From Mucilaginibacter pankratovii (GTDB taxonomy: Bacteria > Bacteroidota > Bacteroidia > Sphingobacteriales > Sphingobacteriaceae): a stretch of DNA of 64,000 nucleotides. The notes beneath the pieces were generated by a model. That model saw only the letters and a list, made by a program, of their open reading frames with translations. It made no database searches and had not been told where the DNA came from. The translations under genes and the position numbers were made by a program. The DNA lies in assembly GCF_014773265.1 (NCBI RefSeq), contig NZ_JACWMY010000002.1, positions 62,001 through 126,000 of the forward strand, in the 5' to 3' direction. Shown in pieces: positions 43,225-54,100 of the stretch (the stretch's first letter is position 1; each line of letters starts with the position of its first letter).

Positions 43225-45111
43225 TTAGCTTGAGCTCAACGGCAGTGTGAACCAAAAGGTGCTCCCCTCGCCTACTACGCTGTTTACACCTATCTGCCCG
43301 CCGTGGCGTTCGATAATTTCGGCGCTGATGTAAAGCCCCAGGCCGAGGCCGCTGAACTGTACGCCGCTGGCATCAACCCGGTAGTAACGTTCAAACAAAT
43401 GCGGCAGCTTCTCGGGCGGAATGCCCCTCCCAAAATCCTGCACGGATATTTTGGCCATTTTGCCTGTTTGGGCGATATGGAGGAAGATCTTGTTGGAGTC
43501 GGGAGCGTATTTTACAGCATTGTTCACCAGGTTTACCACTACCTGGTCAATCCGTTCTTTGTCGGCGTAAACCTGCAGCCGGGTATCGCCGGTCAGGATA
43601 AGTTCATGTGTACCCATAAGGCGTACATGATCGCAGCACTCGTTGGCCATATCGGCCGCTACAAAATCGCTTTTATGCAGCGCCAGCTGCCCGGCCGCTA
43701 TTTTTGATACATTTAAAAGCGCATCAACCAGGTGCTGCATTTTAGTAAGGCTGGTGTTGGCCTTCTCCAAAAACGCCGGGATCTTATCAGACGACGGCTG
43801 CGTTTTTATCAGTCGCTCCAGCAGCTGCATAGATGCTTTCACCGACGTCATGGGGGTCTTCAATTCGTGGCTGGCAACACTTATAAAATCGTCCTTCTGC
43901 TGCTGCAGGCGTTTAAATTCAGTAATATCTAAAACGGTGCCCAGCATTCGATAGGGTTTATCGCCGCCGTTATAATACACATCGGCCTGTATGCGGATCC
44001 AGTGCAGGCTGCCGTCGGGCCAGATGAGGCGGGCCTCATAAAATAATTTGCCGGTTTCCGCCGCGCGCTCATGCGCGGCCTGGCGCGCGGCAAGGTCCTC
44101 TTTGTGTATGCGCTGCCTGAACTCTTCGCGGGTACGTGTGCCATCAAAACCAAAAATGGCATTAAACCTTTCCGATGTAACCACGGTATCATTAGCCGGG
44201 TCGAAATCAAAAGTGCCAATCTCGGCTGCTTCTATGGCCAGCCGGGCGCGTTCTTCGGCTTCCTCGATACGGCGGCGGGCCAAAACCTTATCGGTAACAT
44301 CTATCACTATTACCATAACGGCGTTGTTTTCGCCGGCCACATGGCTTATGGGTTCGTACACAAAATCAAGAAAGAGGCTTTCGGGCGTACCGTTGCGAAT
44401 GAACACAACTTCGTGTTCTTTGGCAAAAAACGGCTCGCCGGTATTAATCACCTGGTTTAATATCGGCGCGTAAGCGTCGGCTGCTTCAGGCACGGCCTCC
44501 CAAATGCCCTTGTGCTCTAATTCACTGCGGTCTTTGCCAACCAGTTCCAGGTAGCTATCGTTCACCATCTGCACTACCAGGTCGCCGCTGCTAATGATAC
44601 AGATGCCCAGTGGCGCCTGCATAAATGAGGAATATAACTGCTGCCGCTGATTTTTCAGCGCGTCGATGCCGGCTTGTTCTTTTTGGTTTAGCTTATACAA
44701 TTCGGTAACGTTGGCGGGCGAATGGATAAAATATCTTACCTCGCCGCTGGCATCCAGTATAGGGGTGTTGGTGGTTGTCCAGTATCGTTCCTCAAACTCA
44801 CCCGTACCGCGGATGGGGATATCATAGCGGTAGTTGGCCATGGTATGCGATTGTTTGGTTTGAATGGCCTGCTGAAACGAATAATGGGTCATTTCGATAT
44901 TGCGCGATACCTCATCTGTTGGGTTAGCGGGAAACGAGCCAAAAACCGACGTGCCTATCATATCGCAGCGCTGCGTATTGGTGGCGTGGCAATAGGCATC
45001 ATTGGCATCCAGTATAGTATAATGGGGTGCATCTATATCAATAATAAGTATTGCAGCGGGGCTGCTTTTAAAAATATCCTGATAACCGATCTCGGGGGTG
45101 GATGTAGGCAT
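43225..45111 (-). CDS. PAS-domain sensor histidine kinase
   Basis: A 628-residue cytoplasmic kinase with three PAS domains (about 10-140, 150-275 and 285-395; the third is followed by a PAC segment ending YRMLGTVLDITEFK). The HisKA box has the phospho-acceptor in ASHELKTPMTSVKASM (His about 413), followed by a HATPase with NLVNNAVKYAPDS, DFGRGIPPEKLPHLF and GLGLGLYISAEI. There is no transmembrane helix and no adjacent response regulator. PAS1 begins at ILIIDIDAPHYTILDANDAY, which suggests sensing of small ligands, redox or other cytosolic cues. Confidence 0.92.
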   Translation of the reverse strand: MPTSTPEIGYQDIFKSSPAAILIIDIDAPHYTILDANDAYCHATNTQRCDMIGTSVFGSFPANPTDEVSRNIEMTHYSFQQAIQTKQSHTMANYRYDIPIRGTGEFEERYWTTTNTPILDASGEVRYFIHSPANVTELYKLNQKEQAGIDALKNQRQQLYSSFMQAPLGICIISSGDLVVQMVNDSYLELVGKDRSELEHKGIWEAVPEAADAYAPILNQVINTGEPFFAKEHEVVFIRNGTPESLFLDFVYEPISHVAGENNAVMVIVIDVTDKVLARRRIEEAEERARLAIEAAEIGTFDFDPANDTVVTSERFNAIFGFDGTRTREEFRQRIHKEDLAARQAAHERAAETGKLFYEARLIWPDGSLHWIRIQADVYYNGGDKPYRMLGTVLDITEFKRLQQQKDDFISVASHELKTPMTSVKASMQLLERLIKTQPSSDKIPAFLEKANTSLTKMQHLVDALLNVSKIAAGQLALHKSDFVAADMANECCDHVRLMGTHELILTGDTRLQVYADKERIDQVVVNLVNNAVKYAPDSNKIFLHIAQTGKMAKISVQDFGRGIPPEKLPHLFERYYRVDASGVQFSGLGLGLYISAEIIERHGGQIGVNSVVGEGSTFWFTLPLSSS

Positions 45112-45299
45112 ACGTGAAATATATCTTCTTAAATGGCGGATGGTAACATGCTGCGGAACGGAAAATAAGGGGCTAATTTATAAAAGTTATGCTTTATAAC
45201 ACAAAACTATGCCATGTGTTTTACCCATTCATTTTTGTTAGATAAATGCCATATCCGTTATCAAAAATGTATTATATTGCGGCAAATAATATAATATTT

Positions 45300-45929
45300 A
45301 TGGCAGAATACCAGGAACATAGTTTTTTTAGCGAACATGCCCGCCCGTTTTGGCAATACGTTCAAGCCACTATGATCTCGCTTTTAAGCAAAGATAAAAA
45401 CCGTTGCATACTGGATCTGGGATGCGGTAACGGCTACCTGGTAAACTTCCTTATTTCGCAGGGGTATAATGCCTATGGCATTGATGCCTCGCAAACGGGT
45501 ATAGCCATTGCCAACAAGGTTAACCCCGGCCGCTTTTTTATACAGGACCTTGACGATAACCAACTCCCCGCCGAAATACGCGATATGCCTTTTGATACCA
45601 TCGTATCTACCGAGGTGATAGAGCATATTTACAACCCCTTCATTTTTATGGCGCTTTGTAAGGATGTGCTGACCAAAAATGGCGGCGGAGAGCTGATATT
45701 AACCACCCCCTACCATGGCTATCTTAAAAACCTGATGCTGAGCATTTTTAATAAATGGGATAAGCATACCAACGCGGTCGCCGTTGGCGGGCATATCAAA
45801 TTCTGGTCGAAAGCATCGTTGAGCCAGCTGCTTACCCAAACCGGTTTTGAGGTTACCAATTTTGTTGGCTGCGGCAGGCTCCCCTACTTTTGGAAGAGTA
45901 TGGTGATGAAGGGGAAGCTGGTGGTGTAA
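45300..45929 (+). CDS. SAM-dependent methyltransferase (class I)
   Basis: I chose the ATG at 45300 (MAEYQEHSFFSEHARPFWQY), as the longer frame adds only uncharacteristic residues. The 209-residue protein has motif I (ILDLGCGNGYLVNFL), the acidic binding residue in YNAYGIDASQTG and motif IV-like DTIVSTEVIEHIYNPF, like UbiE/UbiG-type methyltransferases. Substrate is not evident; an O- or lipid-methyltransferase is possible. It is divergent from the PAS kinase and stands alone. Confidence 0.88.
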   Translation: MAEYQEHSFFSEHARPFWQYVQATMISLLSKDKNRCILDLGCGNGYLVNFLISQGYNAYGIDASQTGIAIANKVNPGRFFIQDLDDNQLPAEIRDMPFDTIVSTEVIEHIYNPFIFMALCKDVLTKNGGGELILTTPYHGYLKNLMLSIFNKWDKHTNAVAVGGHIKFWSKASLSQLLTQTGFEVTNFVGCGRLPYFWKSMVMKGKLVV

Positions 45930-45960
45930 GCGCCCTTCTCTTACAGACAAACCCAATTTT

Positions 45961-46021
45961 AATATCGAACACCGAATATCCAATACCGAATGATGAAGTT
46001 AAACCTTCGGCGTTCGATATT
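45961..46021. repeat. Inverted word repeat AATATCGAACACCGAA
   Basis: AATATCGAACACCGAA (45961-45976) pairs with TTCGGCGTTCGATATT (46006-46021) with one mismatch; between them ATATCCAATACCGAATGATG repeats the GAATATC/ACCGAA words. It lies in the convergent gap between the methyltransferase and DinB genes. Confidence 0.8.
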
Positions 46022-46069
46022 CAAAATTCATTATTCTATATTGATTCTCTACCTTGTTTCTTAGCTACT

Positions 46070-46576
46070 TTAGTTTACCAGCACCTGGTGGATATTCTCC
46101 AGCTGCCGGGTATGCCTGATGGTATGGCAGGCCACAAAATGCAGCCACTCTAACCGGGTGAAAGGCCCCGCGCCTGGTACCTGGAAATCGAGGCAGATTT
46201 CGGTTGGATCAAGCGGTTTAAAGGTTTGCCGGATCTCTTCGCTTTTACTATGATATTTACTCAAAATTTCGGCCTTGTCCTGTGGCTCTTCAGCAGGTAG
46301 AATAAACTCTGGAGATTTAAGCTTCGTGGTAAAATCGAGGAAGATATTTTCGATCATCGCATTACTTGCATCGGGTTTGCGGTCGGCGGGTTTGGTGTTG
46401 CCGGTGAGCACTTCGGGTAACCCCCACTGCGATTTCAGCATATGGTCGGCAACCTGGGCGGGTGTCCAGCTGCCCTCAAAAGGTACCATGTTAAATTGCT
46501 GCTGGTTAAATACACTCAAAACCTTCAAAAAATTATCGGTAGCGGTTTTATACTCGTTAATGGCCTGCTGTGTCAT
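46070..46576 (-). CDS. DinB family protein
   Basis: A 168-residue DinB-superfamily four-helix-bundle protein. Metal-ligand-type histidines occur in WTPAQVADHMLKSQWGLPEV and in the C-terminal WLHFVACHTIRHTRQLENIH, the two hallmark His regions. DinB-type proteins bind a divalent metal and include thiol-S-transferases. A cell-level role is not predictable from sequence. Confidence 0.88.
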   Translation of the reverse strand: MTQQAINEYKTATDNFLKVLSVFNQQQFNMVPFEGSWTPAQVADHMLKSQWGLPEVLTGNTKPADRKPDASNAMIENIFLDFTTKLKSPEFILPAEEPQDKAEILSKYHSKSEEIRQTFKPLDPTEICLDFQVPGAGPFTRLEWLHFVACHTIRHTRQLENIHQVLVN

Positions 46577-46773
46577 GATATTGATTACAAATGGGTTGAT
46601 ACTTTGGTTTATTTTGATAAAGGTACGCTCCTAATAAAAAAGCCGTCGGGTGCAAATACGGCTATTTAAGGGGTGAGATGCGACGTAACAAATGATAACA
46701 CAGGCTTAACCCCTACATTAAAGTTACTTAACGTTGTGGTAATACTTTTACGACTTAGATAAAACACTATCGT

Positions 46774-48279
46774 ATGAAGAATTATTTACTACCTATTTTA
46801 TTATGTATTTTCCTGGTGAGCTGTAAAAAAGATTCGGCGCCCGAACCTGAATTTTTTGTGAATGAAGACCCTGCCACTTTTGAGGAGATAGGCAGTATTG
46901 ATATCGGCGACGTAGGCGCAGCCGAAATAACCGCGTTCGACCCGGCCACCAACCGCTTATTTGTGGTAAACAATGGTACGGTAAACAAAATAGATGTAAT
47001 AGACTTTAAAGACCCGCAGCACATGGTGGTTATCAACTCCATCAACATGGCACCTTACGGCGGCGCAGTAAATAGCGTTGCTGTATATGGCGGCAAGCTG
47101 GCCGCTGCTATAGAATCGGTAGACAAGCAGGCTAACGGCAAAGTGGCCGTATTTAAAACCGACGACCTGAGCGAAGTGAAAGTGATAAACGTTGGCGCCC
47201 TGCCGGATATGATCACCTACTCGCCGGATGGTAAATACATTTTAACGGCAAACGAAGGCGAACCTAACACCACTTATACTAACGACCCGGCAGGTACCAT
47301 ATCCATTATCTCTGTGGCCGATAATTACAGCGTAAACACCATCGATTTTGCTGGCTATGTGGGCCAAAAGGCCGACCTGATGGCAAAAGGCTTCCGTATA
47401 TTTGGCGTGGGTAATGATTTTGTAAAGGATATCGAACCGGAATATATCACTATTTCGGCCGATTCGAAAACGGCCTGGGTAACCTTGCAGGAGAACAACG
47501 GTATCGCCAAAATTGATATCGCGGCCAAAAGCATCACCAATATATTCCCGCTCGGCTTTAAAGATTACAACGCCGCCGGCAACGAAATTGACCCAAGCGA
47601 CAAGGACGATAAATTTGCATTGGCTAAATGGCCGGTAAAGGGCATCTATATGCCCGACGCCATTGTGGTGCTGGAACAGAACGGCATCCCCTACCTGTTC
47701 ACCGCCAACGAAGGTGATGCCCGCGAGTACACCGCTTTAACAGAGGTTAAACGCGTAAAAGATATTACGCTTAACACAACTGCTTTCCCTAATGCTGCCA
47801 CTTTAAGAACCGATGCACAATTGGGCAGGCTAAACATCACCACCACGCTTGGCGCAAAAGCCGATGGCACCTTCGAGGCGCTTTATTCGCTCGGCGCACG
47901 TTCTTTCAGCGTTTGGAACGGCAGCACCGGAAACCAGGTGTTTGATAGTAAGAACGAGCTTGATATAAAAGTTAATGCAGCAAACGCTTACGACGATGCC
48001 CGCAGCGATGATAAATCTGTTGAGCCCGAAGGTATCACCATAGGCAAAATAGGCAACAAACAAGTGGCTTTTGTAGGTATGGAACGCGCCGACGCAGTTG
48101 CTGTTTACGATGTTACCGATGCTACCAAACCAGCGTTTCTGCAGCTTTTAAAATGCGGCGACGCGCCCGAAGGCGTGCTGATCATCCCTGCCAAAAACAG
48201 CCCTACCAAAAAGAGCTTGTTATTGGTGAGCAGCGAGAACGACGGCGTTATAAAAGTTTACACCCCAAAAACTATATAA
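46774..48279 (+). CDS. Choice-of-anchor I family lipoprotein
   Basis: A 501-residue protein with a lipobox (LCIFLVSC, Cys about residue 17). It is a seven-bladed-propeller-like protein with blades such as EIGSIDIGDVGAAEITAFDP, NVGALPDMITYSPDGKYILT with ANEGEPNTTY, and TANEGDAREYTALTEVKRVK, characteristic of the choice-of-anchor I family. These proteins resemble alkaline phosphatase-linked propellers and sit on the cell surface. No enzymatic function is established. It is followed by strong terminators at 48270-48327. Confidence 0.85.
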   Translation: MKNYLLPILLCIFLVSCKKDSAPEPEFFVNEDPATFEEIGSIDIGDVGAAEITAFDPATNRLFVVNNGTVNKIDVIDFKDPQHMVVINSINMAPYGGAVNSVAVYGGKLAAAIESVDKQANGKVAVFKTDDLSEVKVINVGALPDMITYSPDGKYILTANEGEPNTTYTNDPAGTISIISVADNYSVNTIDFAGYVGQKADLMAKGFRIFGVGNDFVKDIEPEYITISADSKTAWVTLQENNGIAKIDIAAKSITNIFPLGFKDYNAAGNEIDPSDKDDKFALAKWPVKGIYMPDAIVVLEQNGIPYLFTANEGDAREYTALTEVKRVKDITLNTTAFPNAATLRTDAQLGRLNITTTLGAKADGTFEALYSLGARSFSVWNGSTGNQVFDSKNELDIKVNAANAYDDARSDDKSVEPEGITIGKIGNKQVAFVGMERADAVAVYDVTDATKPAFLQLLKCGDAPEGVLIIPAKNSPTKKSLLLVSSENDGVIKVYTPKTI

Positions 48280-48327
48280 TTTCCTTTATATAGTTTAGCC
48301 GCCCCATTGCACGGGGGCGGCTTTTTT
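48270..48327 (+). terminator. Double hairpin terminator after the choice-of-anchor I gene
   Basis: A first AT-rich hairpin (AACTATATA with TATATAGTT, about 48270-48295) overlaps the stop codon. A GC-rich 9-bp stem (AGCCGCCCC at 48297 with GGGGCGGCT) followed by TTTTTT comes next. The second is a strong intrinsic terminator. Confidence 0.88.
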
Positions 48328-48408
48328 ATACCTGTTATATTTTATTAAATAATTTGTAAAATGTAACCAAACCCCTATTTTCATACCCATAAACCTTATT
48401 CCATTTCC

Positions 48409-50232
48409 ATGAAGAAATTCATCACTTTCAGCTTATTATTTTCTGCCATTTCCATCTGCAGCTATGCGCAGCAGAAATACGAGTACGCGATAGATCTGAT
48501 GCACATCATTAACGATCAGGTGGCCGTTACGCTAACCACTCCGGCTATTTCGCAGGAGAGCACCGTGTTTTCTTTCGCCAAGGCGATACCCGGCTCCTAC
48601 GCCCGCAAGGATTTTGGCCGCTTCATCGTCAACTTTGAGGCCTTTGATAAAGAAGGCGAAAAACTAAAGGTGGAAAAACTGAATAAAGATCAATACCGCA
48701 TCAGCAAGGCCAATACGCTCTCCATAATCAAATACAGGGTGAACGATACCTGGGATCAAAAGCACGACGACTTTATTTTTCAGCCGGGCGGCAGCAACAT
48801 CGAAGCGGGTGTAAACGTGGTGATGAACAACCATGCCTTCTACGGTTATTTTGAGGATTATAAAAAGCTACCGATAGAAGTAACAATTACTAAACCCCAG
48901 GATTTTTTTGGTGCCACCCACTTGGATGTGGAGCACCCGTCTGCCAACCTGGATGTGATCAAAGCAAAAGATTTTGTTTACCTGGCCGATAACCCGGTGA
49001 TCTACTCCCGCCCGGATACTACTTCGTTTTACGTGGGCCAAAGCAAAATAAACGTGTTTGTATTTTCGGCCACCGGGAAGGTGAAAAGCGCGCAGGTGGC
49101 GGGGTATTTAAAACCTATCGCGGCATCGCTCAACGCCTTCTTTAAGGGCCTGCCGGTAAAATCGTACCAATTCCTGTATTATTTTGAGGACCCTAAAAAA
49201 GCCCTTGCCGACCGCAAGAACGGCGAAGGCGGCTACGGCGCGCTGGAACATAATTATTCGTCGTTGTATTACCTGCCCGAGGTAGATTATGAAAAACGAT
49301 TGATATCTATGGTTAACGATGTATCATCGCACGAGTTTTTGCACATCCTGACACCGCTGAACCTGCATAGCTTCGAGATAGAGAATTTTGATTTTACCGA
49401 CCCGAAAATGTCGGCCCACCTTTGGATGTACGAGGGCGTTACCGAGTATTTTGCCCACCTGATACAATTGCAGAACGGGCTGGTAGATGAGAAAGGCTAT
49501 TTTAAAGAAATGCGCGACAAGATGAATTCGGCAGAGGAGTTTGGCAACTTCTCGATGACGGAAATGAGCAAGCGCGTGATGGAAGACAGCTTCCAGAAAA
49601 AGTACAGCAGCGTGTACAGCAAAGGCGCTTTAATAGGCTTTGCATTGGATATGTTCATCCGCCAAAAAACGGGCGGCACCAAGGACCTGAAAAGCGTTAT
49701 TATATCGCTCACCCAAAAATACGGGCCAAGCAAACCATTTAACGACGATGAGTTCTTTAACGACTTCGTAGCCGCTTCGCATCCGGATGTAAGGCAGTTT
49801 GTAGATAAATATATCATCGGCAGTGAGACTGTTCCTTACGGAGATTACCTGGCAATGGTGGGCTACGAGTATGCCGCGTCAAAAGACGTACAATCGTACT
49901 ATCCCGGTAAAATGGGCCTGAAGTTTGAAAACAATGCCTTTGTTTTTATGAACGTGGGCGATAATCCTTTAAAGGTAAAAGAAGGCGACATTTTTAAAAA
50001 GATGGATGGCGTGGAAGTAACGCAAAGTAACGTAGACGATATATGGGATAACTATTTCAACGAAAACACCAAACATCCCGAAATTGAGATAACCGTATTG
50101 CGCGATGGCAAAGAAAAAACAATGAAGGGCCCCATCTTCGACGGCCATTTTAAAACCAAAAACTACCTGGCACCGATGGCCAGCCCATCGGCGGAACAGC
50201 AGGCCGCGCTTAAAAACCTCGAAGGGAAATAA
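48409..50232 (+). CDS. M61 family glycyl aminopeptidase with PDZ domain
   Basis: A 607-residue exported metallopeptidase. Signal peptide (MKKFITFSLLFSAISICSYA), N-terminal beta-rich domain, then the catalytic zinc site HEFLH (about residue 308) and the downstream glutamate in YEGVTEYFAHLIQ, as in M61 (gluzincin) peptidases. The C-terminal part from about residue 490 carries a PDZ-like fold (FVFMNVGDNPLKVKEGDIFK). It cleaves N-terminal residues from peptides in the periplasm. Its TAA overlaps the ATG of the next gene as TAATG. Confidence 0.92.
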   Translation: MKKFITFSLLFSAISICSYAQQKYEYAIDLMHIINDQVAVTLTTPAISQESTVFSFAKAIPGSYARKDFGRFIVNFEAFDKEGEKLKVEKLNKDQYRISKANTLSIIKYRVNDTWDQKHDDFIFQPGGSNIEAGVNVVMNNHAFYGYFEDYKKLPIEVTITKPQDFFGATHLDVEHPSANLDVIKAKDFVYLADNPVIYSRPDTTSFYVGQSKINVFVFSATGKVKSAQVAGYLKPIAASLNAFFKGLPVKSYQFLYYFEDPKKALADRKNGEGGYGALEHNYSSLYYLPEVDYEKRLISMVNDVSSHEFLHILTPLNLHSFEIENFDFTDPKMSAHLWMYEGVTEYFAHLIQLQNGLVDEKGYFKEMRDKMNSAEEFGNFSMTEMSKRVMEDSFQKKYSSVYSKGALIGFALDMFIRQKTGGTKDLKSVIISLTQKYGPSKPFNDDEFFNDFVAASHPDVRQFVDKYIIGSETVPYGDYLAMVGYEYAASKDVQSYYPGKMGLKFENNAFVFMNVGDNPLKVKEGDIFKKMDGVEVTQSNVDDIWDNYFNENTKHPEIEITVLRDGKEKTMKGPIFDGHFKTKNYLAPMASPSAEQQAALKNLEGK

Positions 50233-50711
50233 TGCAGCCCCGGTTTGAAACCCTGCCCGAAAAAAAGTTTATCGGCAGGCACCTTACTATGTCTTATACG
50301 GATAATAAAACGGGCGAATTATGGCGCGGATTTATGCCAAAGCGGCGGGAGATAGCCAACACCATCGGCACCGAACTCTATTCGATAGAGGTTTACCCGG
50401 AGGATTTTTTCATCGGCTTTAACCCGGCGGCGCAGTTTGAGAAATGGGCCGCCGTGGAGGTATCGTCCGTTGCAAGTGTCCCCGAAGGGATGGAAACGCT
50501 TTTATCGCCCGCAGGGCTATACGCGGTATTTGTACATTACGGGCCCGCCAGTACCGGCCCTGTAACGTTCCGTTATATTTTTACTGAATGGCTCCCCTCC
50601 TCAGCTTACGTGGTTGACCAGCGCCCTCATTTTGCCATCATGGGCGAAAAGTACAAAAGCGATTCGGCGGATTCTGAAGAGGAAATATGGATCCCGGTGA
50701 GGGCTAAATAA
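50232..50711 (+). CDS. GyrI-like (AraC effector-binding type) protein
   Basis: A 159-residue protein of the GyrI-like/SHAP2 fold, with the typical FIGRHLTMSY start, YSIEVYPEDFF in the middle and the end WIPVRAK. These domains bind small hydrophobic or cationic molecules and are found alone or fused to AraC regulators. The TAATG overlap with the M61 peptidase gene shows co-translation. Functional partnership with the peptidase is not known. Confidence 0.88.
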   Translation: MQPRFETLPEKKFIGRHLTMSYTDNKTGELWRGFMPKRREIANTIGTELYSIEVYPEDFFIGFNPAAQFEKWAAVEVSSVASVPEGMETLLSPAGLYAVFVHYGPASTGPVTFRYIFTEWLPSSAYVVDQRPHFAIMGEKYKSDSADSEEEIWIPVRAK

Positions 50712-50854
50712 CCCATTCGCTAAAAATTGGCGTAACAGGCGTAACATTTATCCCCCCCAGCCTGACTAATACTTAGTTACGCCCAACAAAACAGGCCATT
50801 ACAACGTTATATCACCCAACGGGCATTTGCACGGCAGCAGTAAAAAAGGAATTT

Positions 50855-51037
50855 ATGGAAGATGTTATTTTACAGATTATTGTTACCGCCCTTTTGGTGC
50901 TGATGCCCTTGTTTGGCCCCAAAACCAGGCGGCGCGAAATTGATTTTAAAAAGCAAACCGAGATCCATTCCATTTACGGCGTAAACGAGAATGGCAAGCT
51001 GGAACTGCTAAAAAAAGAAGGCGAAGAGCAGGCGTAA
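50855..51037 (+). CDS. Small membrane-anchored hypothetical protein
   Basis: A 60-residue protein with one N-terminal hydrophobic helix (VILQIIVTALLVLMPLFGPK) and a charged C-terminal tail (KKQTEIHSIYGVNENGKLEL). Such short proteins are easily over-called, but its codon use and clean boundaries suggest it is real. I do not recognise a family. Confidence 0.6.
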   Translation: MEDVILQIIVTALLVLMPLFGPKTRRREIDFKKQTEIHSIYGVNENGKLELLKKEGEEQA

Positions 51038-51096
51038 TTCGTGTTGAGTAAATCAGGCTTTAACACTATCCTAAGTACCTTATAAATATTAAATAA

Positions 51097-51129
51097 CAAA
51101 GGCCACAAGGAGATCCCCTGTGGCCTTTG
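51097..51129 (-). terminator. Terminator after the 1.1-kilo-residue adhesin
   Basis: An 11-bp stem (CAAAGGCCACA, 51097-51107, with TGTGGCCTTTG, 51119-51129). On the minus strand it lies 35 nt past the stop and is followed by TTATTTAATAT. Confidence 0.7.
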
Positions 51130-51163
51130 CTTATAGGTAATAGCTTAGCTCATCACCATTGTA

Positions 51164-54100
51164 TTAGAATTTGAGGATCAAATAACCCGTTTTCCGTATC
51201 ACCTCCGCTCCTTTTTTATACTCTAACGAATAAAAGTAAGTGCCCGCTTTTTGAAGCGTTCCGTTAGCCGCGCGGCCGTCGAAAGCTTTGCTGTAGTTAT
51301 TGTAACCTGTAGCGCTGTAGATCACGTCGCCGTTATTGTTTATAACCTTCAAGATATTCTCCGGATAAGCACCTATCCCATCTATGGTAAATACATCATT
51401 CACGCCATCACCGTTTGGAGACACCCCCTGATGCACATTCAATTCAGCAGCGGCATCGTCTGTTAGTACATCCTGTTCTACAAGCATCCTTTTTTGATTG
51501 GTGGTTAACAGCATAACCGGGGCTACAGTTGTGGTTACGTTAGCCGCATTATACCTGCTCAGGTTGTAACCTTCCGAACCAGCAGTGCCGTTGTACTCCA
51601 GAAGTATAGCGCGGTAGGTGCTTGATGCTATTAAGCCTTTGATATTTACACTGCTGCCCGTACCATTGTAAACGCAGTACCAGCCATTGGTACCCGCCTG
51701 GGTACCCAGCTTAAATGTGCTGTTGCCAGTATAGGTGCGCCCCTGTACTACATTAAGCGCACCGCTGGTGCCTAAATGTAAGAATACCGCGCGTGCACTG
51801 CCGTTGCTTTTCGCCCAGCTTAGCGTGGTTGATGTTGCTGCCGTGTTACTGAATACGTAAGCCGTTGCGTAGCCTGTTGGTGGCGTTGCCGGCGCACCAA
51901 CAGGTGCAGGGGTGGTCACATTTGCGCCGTTAAAACGCGCTACAAAAGCTACTGTTGCTAAACCACTGTCGCCATTGTAATCAACCACGGCAACACGGTA
52001 AGTTGTTGAAGGTGATAGGCCCAATAAATTTACCGAGTTACCTGTACCTGTATAAACGCAATACCAATTTTGATTATCTCCTGAAGAATCTATCGGCTCA
52101 CCCTGCGTATAGGGATTACTTGCAGTGGGAAAATATCCATCTAAGAGTGCCGGCGCACCCAACGAGCCTGCTTTGATAAATACTGCGCGCGAAGCACCTG
52201 TTCCGTTAGTCCAGCTTAAAGTGCTGGATGTTGCTGTGGTGTTACTAAATGTTAAAGCGGTGGCATAACCTGTTGGCGGGTCAAAGCTATTTGTTCTATA
52301 TGTATTACCCGTATTACCCATATATTCCGGCTCAGTGTAAACCGGGATTGTCTTGCTTCCGTTATAGTTAACAGCAACAACACGGTAATATGCAGCAGGC
52401 CGCAAACCGGTTACGCTTACCGCGTTCTGCGAATATTCGCCATTGTAAACGCAAAACCAGCCACTATTGCCTATTTGTTCGCCTGTACCAAATTTATTGT
52501 TTGCCGCGTAAGAGGCTGTTCCAGGCAAAGGCATTTCACTATAATTCCATGGGTATGCAGTGCTACTAACTAAACCTATTTCTTTCACAAATATGGCGAG
52601 CCCTACCGGTGGCGGTCCAAAAGGGAAGTATTCAATGTCCATCATCGTGGCAGGGTTTTTACCGGGATTAGCGCGTACAAACGTTGTGTAATTAGGGGCA
52701 ACAATAGGGGTAGTTACCCTGGTGGTAACCCCGGTTACCTGGTAGGTTTCGGCTCCTGCGCTGCCGGTATATTCCACTACCGATGCCGTGTAGGTGGTAC
52801 CGGTTTTTAGCCCGGTAATATTTACATAGCCACCCTTTCCGTTGTAAACGCAATACCAGCCTGTAGCCGCAACACCGCCCTTTACATACGAGCCAAGCGA
52901 CATAAAAGAGCTATCAGGGGCATACGCTGTACCTTTAATGGCTGCCGGTAAACCTGCCGTACCCATCTTTAAAAATACCGCGCGATTGGTAGTGCCGTTT
53001 CCGCGTGGCCAGCTTAGGGTGGTGGTTTTATCAGTTGTATTTGAGAACGTTATGGTGGTAGCGTAATCAAGTGGGTTATATGGTTCGGTACCATAAACGG
53101 TTATCGAACCAAGCGGCGATCCAGATTGGCCCTTGCGTGTTGCATCGTCCGGAACCTCGAAAAATGCAGTGGCGCCATCTGCACTAAGGGCAATATTGTT
53201 CAAACTATTCTCTGTTGCAACTGCCGCCGGGTTTGGCGCAGGTATTTCTTTTTGTACCCAGCCATTGCCTGTACGGATATAGGCAGTAGGCGTTGGGGCG
53301 GCAAATACAATGGTGTTTCCGTCGGCACTCATAGAACCCCCGCCGTAGGGTAATGTCTGTTGCAGGCTCCATACAGCCCCGTTCCGGCTGTAAACATCCC
53401 CGCCTGCCAAAAAAGTATTTCCATCGGCACTAAACTTAAAATCACGATATTGCGGCAGCACTGCCTGCACTTCCCACCCCGTTGATAAAAGCTTGTAAAT
53501 AGCGGTGTAACCCAGGTTAAACAGGCGGTTGTAACGCCCGGCGTTTTGAAAAGAGGATGCTGCGGCCGTTTTGCCATCGGCGCTTATGGCCACGCGGTTG
53601 CCCGGAGCCGACCTGCCCACCGTATAATATATAGGGGTGTTGATCAGGTTACCCTCTTCATCAAAACGGAGCATGCCATAATACACATGCTCTTCTGTGT
53701 AGTTTGGAACATCCGCTACCTCTTGTTTCTGCCAGGTATTGCCAACAAGTTTCATGATGGTGATACCCAAGCCCGTTTCGCCGCCACTATAACTGCCCCC
53801 ATACGTATTTTTACCTAATATGGCTGTTTTACCATCGGCAGAAAGCCCTACTACGTTACCTAAAGAATCGTTTAGCGTACCGGCATCTTGCCAAGCGCTA
53901 TTATTGCGCTTGTACAACTTAGCAGGCCCTGCGTCGGCTCCTATTAATGCGGTGCTACCATCTGCGCTCAAAGCAAGGTAATTGCTAACTGTTCTGTATC
54001 GGTTACTGCCCGTAAATGCTGAGGAAACAGTCCACGTGTTGTTTTTACGGGCGTAAAAAAGATAGCTTGAGCCGCCGTTTACAAGTGCTGAGTTTCCATC